From Flavobacterium lipolyticum (GTDB lineage Bacteria > Bacteroidota > Bacteroidia > Flavobacteriales > Flavobacteriaceae), in contig NZ_JAJJMN010000002.1 in the NCBI RefSeq assembly GCF_020905335.1, positions 372,001 through 436,000 on the forward strand: a stretch of 64,000 nt of DNA, given 5' to 3'. The notes under the pieces are model-generated. The model was not told the DNA's origin and did no database searches. It saw only the letters and a program-made list of their open reading frames with translations. Within the stretch, counting starts at the first letter, position 1. The number at the start of each line of letters is the position of its first letter. Both the position numbers and the translations under genes were made by a program. Positions 54,720 through 63,000 of the stretch are shown in pieces.

Positions 54720-54838
54720 TCATTGTGATGGGCACCAAAGCCAACATTCATTCCAACCTGTAGGGGCGCTACCTGAAATGGTTTTCATTTCGGTTCTTGA
54801 AAGCACTTTTCTGCGGTTTTTAAACTCAATTTTTTCAT
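54720..54838 (-). pseudogene. Bacteriocin-like leader peptide gene with one-base frameshift
   Basis: From the ATG at 54838 the frame reads MKKLSLK and then, in a five-A run, needs one extra base to continue. With that base the peptide is 39 residues: MKKLSLK, NRRKVLSRTEMKTISG, SAPTGWNECWLWCPSQ, stop at 54720-54722. The leader pattern (MKKL.LK...VLSR.EM..I.G) is that of Bacteroidota bacteriocin-like / natural-product precursor peptides, and the core has two Cys and three Trp. Without the extra base translation stops after 17 codons. No maturation or export gene is seen nearby. It is either a recent pseudogene or a homopolymer sequencing error. Confidence 0.6.
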
Positions 54839-55504
54839 GATTTTTTAAGGTTTTAAAATTAATTGAGTGGCAAATATTTTGCGATTTTAGTTTTTCTCTT
54901 AATGATATATTATCTCCATTGTATACAATGTTATCCTAAAGGTAAATAATGGTTGATTTATATAAATAACTTCTAAAAAGAAATAAACAGTATAGAAATG
55001 TGAAGAGAAAAAAGAGGTTTAATTTTAATAAAAAACCTGTTGACCTATTACAAAAGTGAAGTGATTAGTTTTTTTGTTTTTATAAACAATTGATATTCTT
55101 TTTTTAGGTGTGTGAGATGTAGTAGGGGTGAAATGTTAGTAATTTTTTGTTTTAGGTGGTAAAAGGCATATTCCAAAAAAAATGAAATTAGTTTGACTTT
55201 TATTCTGTGGATTAAAAGATTGAATTTTCGTTTGGGTAATATAATATTATTAAGGGATACTAAAATACTCTTTTTATCAATTGAGATTCCTTTTTTTTGT
55301 TCAGAAAAGTCGGTAATATTTTTAGGTTTCCAGGAGTGTGATTTTCAACTATTATGAAATCAAAATTGGTTAAGATTTCTTATTTGCAGGTTGAGTTTGC
55401 AGTATTCAAATTTGAATAAAATTTAAAAGAATGAATTGAGAATTAAGATCTGCGTATTCGAGAGAAAGCATAGGCCTTAAAATTATTACAATAATCATTT
55501 AAAG
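54839..55504. other. AT-rich gene-free region upstream of mreC
   Basis: I find no supported gene in these 666 bases on either strand. The sequence is T-rich with many short stops, and no consensus promoter stands out before 55505. Confidence 0.4.
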
Positions 55505-56302
55505 ATGCGTCGAATATTTAATTTTATATATACAAACAGTAATAGAATAGTATTTCTACTTCTTTTAGGAACTTCCTTAGGATTGACTATTCAATCGCAT
55601 TCTTATCATAAAAGTAGGTTCATTAGTGTTACAAATTCATTTTCAGAGGGAGTTCATCAAAAAATTGATGAAGTAAGGGAATACATTAATTTAGTAAATA
55701 AGAATGATTCACTAGCGCAAGAGAATGCTAAGTTATTAGAAATGTTATTTTATAAACAAAAAGAAGGTAACGTTCCAGAGATAGATAGTATTTTTGGTAT
55801 AGGATCTGATGATATAATTGTATCAAAACTTATCCGTAATTCCTATACACTCCAACAGAATTACCTTATTATTAGTTCTGGACTAAAAGACGGTATCAAA
55901 AGCGATATGGGAGTAATTAACAATCGTGGTATTGTGGGAGTGGTAGATAAAGTTTCACAAAACTTTGCACTTGTTACAAGTGTCTTAAACACAAAATCTC
56001 TTATAAATGCCAGAATTAAAAATAGTAACTATTTTGGGACTCTAAGTTGGAATGGAAAAAATGCGGGCTTTGTTCAGTTAATCGATGTTCCCAGAACAAC
56101 GTCTGTGAAGAAAGGAGATACTATTGTGACAGGCGGGATCTCAGAAATTTTTCCTGAAAATGTAGATATTGGAATTGTCGATAAGACATTGCAGGAAAAC
56201 AATTCTTTTGTTATTAGTGTTAAATTGTTTAATGATATGACGAATCTTGAATATATGTGCGTGTTGAAAAGTATGCCGATTAAAAATGCTAAAAAACAGT
56301 AA
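55505..56302 (+). CDS. mreC: MreC-family cell-shape protein, isolated copy
   Basis: This is a 265-aa inner-membrane protein with one helix near residues 14-31 (RIVFLLLLGTSLGLTIQS). A coiled coil follows at about 45-85 (VHQKIDEVREYINLVNKNDS, LAQENAKLLEMLF), then the MreC double beta-barrel: SKLIRNSYTLQQNYLIISSG, GVINNRGIVGVVDKVSQNFA, LVTSVLNTKSLINARIKNSN, GDTIVTGGISEIFPENVDIG. These are family hallmarks (RN-N-iiG, GVInd.GIVG.V, GD.VvTSG.s..FP.gi.iG). MreC scaffolds the rod elongation complex in the periplasm. Here neither mreB nor mreD is adjacent, unlike the usual mreBCD order, so it is probably a second, paralogous copy. The next gene, 80 bases on, is a DUF6985-like protein. Confidence 0.85.
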   Translation: MRRIFNFIYTNSNRIVFLLLLGTSLGLTIQSHSYHKSRFISVTNSFSEGVHQKIDEVREYINLVNKNDSLAQENAKLLEMLFYKQKEGNVPEIDSIFGIGSDDIIVSKLIRNSYTLQQNYLIISSGLKDGIKSDMGVINNRGIVGVVDKVSQNFALVTSVLNTKSLINARIKNSNYFGTLSWNGKNAGFVQLIDVPRTTSVKKGDTIVTGGISEIFPENVDIGIVDKTLQENNSFVISVKLFNDMTNLEYMCVLKSMPIKNAKKQ

Positions 56303-56381
56303 TCCCGTTCCAGACCTTTTGCTTTTTTTATAACTTCGACAATTGTAAAAAAGGTAGCTATCTGACCTAACAAAAATAAAT

Positions 56382-56873
56382 ATGACAAAACATAAATACT
56401 GGGGAAAAGTAGAACAGGATTGGGCAGGATTTTCTTCCGGTATAACTTTTTCTAATCCATTTTTTGACCAGCAAGATGTTGAAATTTTTCTGGGCGAAGA
56501 ATATGACGAAGAGGGAGAAGAAATAGAAGAGTCACCTACAGAAGATCAATTGACACAATTTGAAGAAACGTATCAAGATTTTATAACGAATATTGATAGT
56601 AATTTGAAAAGCATTCAGAACAAAGCCTATGAAAGGTATTTAAAATTATATGCTCATTTTTATGAAGATTCTGAAAAGTCAGGCGAACTGGCTTTGAATA
56701 TTGACAACCTCGATAAACATAACGAAAACATAAAAGAGATTATGTACCTGAGAGTTTTGGATATGAAGACCATTAAACTATCAATTCGCTACAAACTGGA
56801 CACTGAACATGGACTTGAATTCAAGTTTGTAGATGGACAAATAAAGAATGTTGGCGGAATTGCAGAGACATAA
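56382..56873 (+). CDS. DUF6985-like protein, possible immunity protein
   Basis: This is a 163-aa acidic cytosolic protein. The Trp-containing opening (KYWGKVEQDWAGFSSGITFS) and the pattern EIFLGEEYDEEGEEIEESPT, IQNKAYERYLKLYAHFY, YLRVLDMKTIKLSIRYKLD, GLEFKFVDGQIKNVGGI recall DUF6985, a fold common among immunity proteins of polymorphic toxins and in Bacteroidota accessory regions. It lies 80 bases downstream of the mreC copy. No toxin gene is adjacent, so an immunity role is inferred only from the family and would be of the orphan type. Confidence 0.6.
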   Translation: MTKHKYWGKVEQDWAGFSSGITFSNPFFDQQDVEIFLGEEYDEEGEEIEESPTEDQLTQFEETYQDFITNIDSNLKSIQNKAYERYLKLYAHFYEDSEKSGELALNIDNLDKHNENIKEIMYLRVLDMKTIKLSIRYKLDTEHGLEFKFVDGQIKNVGGIAET

Positions 56874-56976
56874 TAGAAAGCCATAAGATGCGCTGCAAAA
56901 GCTCTAATAAAAGACTGCCCGAATCAAGTTTACTTGTCTGTGTAATTTCGTTCTACTTGCTGTTTATTTTTTTAAT

Positions 56977-58032
56977 TTATATCGATTTATTTATGTCAGC
57001 ATACAATTTATGAACTACTTTTTCCAAAATTTCTCCTGTTTCATTAAAGCTAGTATTTGTCAATATAGATATTCCTATATCTTGTTTAGGATAAATCACA
57101 AACCAATTCTGCATTCCGTATATACCTCCATGATGTCTGTAAATTAATTCACTATCATTTTCTAATATATACCAATGATAGCCTTCCCAAAAATCAGAAC
57201 CTTCTTTATATAGTTTTTTATGTGATTCATTTATAATATGATTTGACTCGTCAAGCTGTAATTTTATATATTTTATCAAATCTGTAGTGGTAGAATGCAA
57301 TCCTGAAATTCCACCCCATAAAGTTCTATTGAAGTTTGGCATTAATTCGTTTTTATCGTTGTAGCCTTTTACCAATCTTAGTCTTTCATTATCATTTAGT
57401 GTAAATTTGGTTTGGTTCATTTTATTTGGTTTTAAAACAAATTCGGTTACCAATTCCTCATAAGGTTTTTGATACACTTTTTCAAGTATATAGGCTGTTA
57501 ACTCTGGAGCCGTGTTGGAATAAGAATAGGTTCCTCCAGGTATCGTTTCAATTTTGATTAATTTCAATCCCTCCAAAAAAGCCGTTTTATTTTCACCTTT
57601 TATGGGGAAATTGGGAAACCCGCTTGTATGGGTGAGAAGATGTTTAATTTTTATAGGCTCACCTCTAAACTCTAAATTAGGGTAAGGTTCGTTAAGATAG
57701 ATTCTGATATCGTCGTCTAAATTTATTTTTTTATCAAGTACAGCTTTAGCGGCTACATAACCGGTAAAAGTTTTAGTTACAGAAGCTAATTCGTAAAGTG
57801 TAGAATCGTTTGGTTTATTTCCTTTTCCAATAGATAACTCTCCAAAATGTTTTATTGTAGATTCCCCATCTTTAAACACTGCTATTGAAACAGAATGAAA
57901 TCTTTTGTCTTCTAACAACCGATAAGCATTTTTTGTAATCGCATTTTCAATATTTTGTTTATCGTTTTGCTGTTTACTTTTGCATCCAATTAAGGCAAAA
58001 ATCAAAAATGGCATTAAATGTTTTAGGAGCAT
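56977..58032 (-). CDS. Beta-lactamase-family serine hydrolase lipoprotein
   Basis: This 351-aa protein of the class C beta-lactamase/esterase fold is anchored as a lipoprotein (IFALIGC, Cys17). The catalytic motifs are Ser84-x-x-Lys87 in ELASVTKTFTGY, Tyr171-Ser-Asn173 in GGTYSYSNTAPEL, and an HHGG segment (YRHHGGIYGMQNWF) in place of the KTG box, as in many esterase/D-aminopeptidase relatives. Other family blocks are HLLTHTSGFPNF and NKMNQTKFTLND. The substrate may be peptidoglycan peptides or esters; real beta-lactam resistance cannot be claimed. It is monocistronic on the minus strand. Confidence 0.9.
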   Translation of the reverse strand: MLLKHLMPFLIFALIGCKSKQQNDKQNIENAITKNAYRLLEDKRFHSVSIAVFKDGESTIKHFGELSIGKGNKPNDSTLYELASVTKTFTGYVAAKAVLDKKINLDDDIRIYLNEPYPNLEFRGEPIKIKHLLTHTSGFPNFPIKGENKTAFLEGLKLIKIETIPGGTYSYSNTAPELTAYILEKVYQKPYEELVTEFVLKPNKMNQTKFTLNDNERLRLVKGYNDKNELMPNFNRTLWGGISGLHSTTTDLIKYIKLQLDESNHIINESHKKLYKEGSDFWEGYHWYILENDSELIYRHHGGIYGMQNWFVIYPKQDIGISILTNTSFNETGEILEKVVHKLYADINKSI

Positions 58033-58252
58033 AATTTTTAGTTTAATTACTGGAAACTTACCTCATGTTTACCTATAAAAAAGATTAAATAAATGCTGTT
58101 TTATTTCATCTTTTTTAATTCATTAAGTTTTATCGAGAGTAATAATTCTTGCTAAGATATTGAAAAAAGGATTTTTATCATTACGGAAAAGCGTAAGTAG
58201 CAAAGAAATAATTTAGCTCTGATTTTTTCTAATGCAAAAGCGTAAATTCGAT

Positions 58253-58609
<357 letters not shown>

Positions 58610-58861
58610 TTACTTGCCAATACAGAAATTAACAGCCCAGTGTTTACAGGGTTTTCAGATTATGAAGTACAAAGTAAGTACGAATCTGAACAAAATAAAA
58701 CAAACCAAAAACAAGTAAACTTTTATCCAATATTTCAATTGAAAAATCGCATTTTGCTAATCAGTTATATTCACTTTTTTGAAGAACACATTAACCCAAT
58801 GGTTAGAACAAATATATAAAATATATTTTATAGAAAAAGGCAGCTTATTTATATTTTAAGA
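58610..58861. other. AT-rich intergenic stretch left of the putative att scar
   Basis: No gene is visible. The sequence is AT-rich, with ATATTTTATAGAAAAAGG-type strings, ending at the tRNA-like fragment at 58862. Confidence 0.4.
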
Positions 58862-58954
58862 CGAAGAGAGCAGGATTCGAACTTAATCGTATAAAACCCC
58901 TGCCTATACTGCATTTTTTAATTTTTATAGCGACTGTGCCACGATTTTGCCACG
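58862..58954 (-). other. Possible integration-site scar: tRNA 3'-end-like fragment and integrase arm-like repeats
   Basis: On the minus strand 58882-58862 reads GTTCGAATCCTGCTCTCTTCG, cut here as GTTCGAATC + CTGCTCTCTTCG. This looks like the T-loop and acceptor end of a tRNA. The 5' half of the T-stem does not pair, so it is not a tRNA. Nearby TGCCACG occurs twice, at 58937-58943 and 58948-58954, one helical turn apart, as integrase arm-type sites often do. No integrase gene is present. Confidence 0.4.
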
Positions 58955-59098
58955 AAACTTAGAATGATAAATTTCTGAGAACATTATCTTGTTTTAAAGG
59001 AGTAAAATAATTCTGTTTGTATCAAAAATAAACAATTCCTTAGTCAATTAATAACCTTAGTTTTTTGTGATAAATAAGCTATCACTTTCTCTTTTTTT

Positions 59099-60058
59099 TT
59101 ATAAATTACGGACATATTTTTGGGTACAAGGACAATTGCTGATGGATTGAAAGAACCTTAGTCCGATAGATATCGAATGGGTACCAGAATTGTATTGTGA
59201 TAAATCATTCATCATGATTTGATAGGAATAACTTAAAGTAAAATAAGCCTTTTTGAAGCCAATCATGGGGCCTATAGTTAATGGTTTTCCTATTTGATCA
59301 TTCAGAAATCGGTACGATATACCTGCCCAGTAATAATCCTCATACCGATTAAATTTTCGGTATTTCAAATTCAGGTCGGTAACAGAACGTCCATCACTTT
59401 TATACCACTGGTAAAAGATAGAGGGCTCGATTTCCGTTTCGTTTTCTAAACGAACAGCATATCCGGTGTAGAATTGGTAGTTGGTCAGTTCTTTGGGTTC
59501 AGGACTTGTATAAGAATCTAATTTTTTGGGTAAAATATTGGTCATATTGGCGCTGAAATAAAAACCTTTGTTGCGATACAAAAAACCAGCTTCAAAATTA
59601 TTATTGGATGTAAACCTGTTATCGGTTATATCAGGATCCGGTTCAGCAGGTTTACTATTATTGATATCTATTTTAAATGAATTATAAATATAGGAAATAC
59701 CAAAAGAAAGGTATTGTTTTGAATAATAATCCAGAATAAGATGATGGGCAAAAGTAAATTTGCCACCAGCCTGTTTGACATTCCCATTAGTATCATTATA
59801 CAAGGATAATCCAACTCCGGATCTGTCTAATATTCGAAGATCGGCATAAAAAGATTGATTCTGAGGGGCATTTTCGATACCCACCCATTGCTTATAAGCA
59901 TTCAAATTAATCCTAAGATCATCACCAATTCCGGCATAACCAGGAGAAATAATAAAGGGATTATCTGCCAAATATTGAGTAGCTACCGGTACATTAAGTT
60001 CTTGACTGTAATTGATCATTACATTCAACAGAAAGAAGCAGTTTATAATTTTCTTCAT
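59099..60058 (-). CDS. PorP/SprF-family outer membrane protein (T9SS partner)
   Basis: This 319-aa outer-membrane beta-barrel has a signal peptide (to about residue 18, INYSQ) and the PorP/SprF opening ATQYLADNPFIISPGYAGIG, LRINLNAYKQWVGIENAPQN, QSFYADLRILDRSGVGLSLY, NDTNGNVKQAGGKFTFAHHL. The remaining strands alternate to the end. Members work with T9SS; SprF-type proteins help to secrete or hold one particular giant adhesin encoded next door, as shown for SprB/SprF in Flavobacterium. Here the giant type B protein gene ends 33 bases upstream on the same strand, so the two are almost surely co-transcribed and partners. Confidence 0.92.
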   Translation of the reverse strand: MKKIINCFFLLNVMINYSQELNVPVATQYLADNPFIISPGYAGIGDDLRINLNAYKQWVGIENAPQNQSFYADLRILDRSGVGLSLYNDTNGNVKQAGGKFTFAHHLILDYYSKQYLSFGISYIYNSFKIDINNSKPAEPDPDITDNRFTSNNNFEAGFLYRNKGFYFSANMTNILPKKLDSYTSPEPKELTNYQFYTGYAVRLENETEIEPSIFYQWYKSDGRSVTDLNLKYRKFNRYEDYYWAGISYRFLNDQIGKPLTIGPMIGFKKAYFTLSYSYQIMMNDLSQYNSGTHSISIGLRFFQSISNCPCTQKYVRNL

Positions 60059-60091
60059 CTTATTTTTATTACTTAAACGTTAGATTACAGA

Positions 60092-63000
60092 CTATCTGTA
60101 AAGAGTCACATTTCCAATAAATTCCCGGTCATCTCTGGTGTTTCTAAGTTTTAAAACATACCAGTAATCTCCGGTGGGAAGGTTGGCACTTTCATACTTT
60201 CCATCCCAGGACTCTTCATGTTTTAGCACACATATTTCACGGCCATAGCGATCGTAGATCCGGATTCTGATATCGGGATAGTTATCCTGTCTTAATGGTT
60301 TCCAGCCATCATTTATACCACTGTCATTTGGAGTAAAAATGTTGGGAACTATGATATCGATAAATTCAAAGTACTTAGTTGCTGTTGCGGTACAGCCATT
60401 ACTATCGACAACAGTCGCCGTGTAATCTCCGGATTTGTAATAAATATATTTAGTAGTAAATTTTAAAACTTCATCATTGATGGTAAGGCTGTTATAAAAA
60501 CCTGAACCTCCTTTTATGGTTATAATGATTTCATTCAGTCCTCCCTGACTTAATGAAATCGTCAAAGGAGGGTTTGATTCATCAACGGCAAACAAAGGTG
60601 AAACCTCACTACATCCACTTACATGCTCTACCTTTACAAAATGATTTCCGGCGGGGACATTGCGAAATATATTACTGTCCTGCTTAGGTTCTTTTCCGTT
60701 TAATGAGTACTTTATTAAAGTGGGATTTGTATTACTGGCGTCGATCTTTACAGTAACCTTATTTCCGGGAGTATTACTTTCGCAATCATAGCTCACCTTT
60801 GCAGTGGGTTTAAGAACAATGGTTGGAATATCCAGCAGGATTGCTAATTCAAACGGACAATTATTTTTATCCAGAATATATAAAGTGTGTTTGCCTCCAG
60901 AAAGGTTGTCGAAATCTAGTTGATCCTGAGTGTAAGTCCCATTGCGATTGTCTAAACTTGTTTTATAGGGAGGAATTCCTCCTGATATGTCAATACTAAA
61001 AGCAGCTGTTTTTTCTCCAATACATATTTCTTGTTTTATACTGCCCTGTACTACAGAAGCGTGTATTGGCTGCGGATCGATAATCGTAATTACGTCGTGT
61101 ATGCGGCAATCATTTTCATCTTTAATGGTAATATTATAGGTTCCTGCTTTTATCCCTCTAAATATACCGGTATCAAAAAACTGGTTGGGAAATGACGAAA
61201 TTGCATATTTAATTCTTCCAGTCCCACCGCTGGCTTTCACTTCAATAGTTACATTGGCTAAACCGGCACAGGTAACATTATCATATTTTACGCGGTGGGT
61301 AAGGGAAAGCGTGGGTTCTTTTATTTCTATCGGAACAATCACCGGATCGCAGTCCCCACTCGTAACACTAACCTGATACAAACCGGCCGGTAATTGCGTA
61401 AAATTACCCGGAGTGCTTTGTGTCGGATTAAAGGGAAGTTCAAGCCCTTCATGATCTAATAGCGTAAAAACATAGTTGCCTAAACCACCTTTTGCCTGGG
61501 CCGAAAGCTCACCCGTTAAATTTCCTTTGCATTTGATGTCTTTTGATGAATTTATTTTTAACGTCAAAACCTCTAATGGATTATAGTTGAATAAGCCGGC
61601 ATAAACTTCTTTGCAATTATTCGCGTCTATAACATAAAATCGATAATTCGTAGCTGAATTATGATTTGGTATGATGATACTCATTGGACTAGGACCGGTA
61701 TAATATTTTTGATATTCCTCACCATTTGCATTATTGCCCAATACCGTAAAAGTGTAGGGAGGCGTTCCGCCTATGGCAGTCACCGTGATCTCGGCAGGAG
61801 TACAGGTAGGAACTTTGGTAATTTGAGTACTGGCGGTAAGTACTTTTGGACCTGTAATTGTAAATGGATAACGAGCTTCGCATCCGTCTGTTGTAGTAAC
61901 CAAAATATTATAGTCGCCAGATTTCAAATTGTCAAATGTATAGGTGTTACCTGCAATTGTTCCAGAGGTTTTTAGAACTTCATTCCCGGAATAAATAGTA
62001 AACACATAATTGGAACGTACGTTGTTTGCCGTGACTTCAATAGAGGCCGTATCATCAAAACAGTTTAGAATTGAATTGGAGATTTTGTGGGTAGTATTTA
62101 AGTTTTTATGTTCAATTTTGATATTAGGAATCTCATAAGAGCACTTTGCCTTATTGGTTGAATTGGGTCTGATGTACACCGTATAGGTTCCGGCAATTTT
62201 TACGGGCAGATTTGTACTGGTCTGATAATTTATTTTATCCAGACTGTATTCATAGCCGGTTCCCATTGCCGGGCTATTGACAGTAATGTTGCCTGCTGTT
62301 TGGCAAAAAATATTCTCAGAAGTTGCTGTTGGTACTATTTCGCCATAAACGTTGAAATAAAATGGAGCCGAACAATTAGTTCCGTAACTGAGTATGACAC
62401 GATATTGTCCTTCTGAAGTAATCGCATAATTTCGATTATTATTGTTGTTTAAAGTATCCCACTGACAAGCTGTGGATTCATCAGGGCAAGTTGCGCCGGG
62501 AATGAGAGCACAGTTACTTTTTTCCCATGTTATAGAGGACACTCCTTCGGGTATGTTCAGATTAATAGTTTTAACAGGGCTATTGGGACACAGATAAAAG
62601 TTGGTTAACTCCTTAGCATTGTTAGCTGCACAAATGATCTTCTCACCAAAAGCTCCTCCCAGAGGATCCAGATCGGACATGATGAAAGGTTTGACTTCGA
62701 TAATTTCTTTAAGTGTGGCGCAAGCCTGATTGGGTAGGGGGTTTGCAAAAGGAGTGCAGACCACATAATAAGTCCCTATAGCGTCTACAGTAATGGTTTG
62801 ACCCGATTGAAACACAGGGATCCCCGATGGATTTTTGGACCAACTGTAGCTCGCAAATCCATTTTCTGCTGACAATATTGTATTAGGCGGACATAATAGG
62901 ACTTCTGACTGTTTGTCGCAAAACAGTAAATTGCTTAATATGTTATTGGTTTTTCCATCTATATTTTCACAGTTATAAATTAAACCCGAGTCACCGTTAA

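Noticed and set aside
54545..54751. 68-codon minus-strand ORF
   Set aside because: It begins inside the core of the bacteriocin-like peptide in another frame and runs through the interlocked inverted repeats; no recognisable domain.
56977..58032. True class C beta-lactamase resistance gene
   Set aside because: The third motif is HHGG rather than KTG, as in esterase/peptidase relatives, so resistance should not be claimed.
58862..58882. A complete tRNA gene on the minus strand
   Set aside because: Only a T-loop/acceptor-like end is present; the T-stem does not pair and no anticodon or D arm is found upstream.
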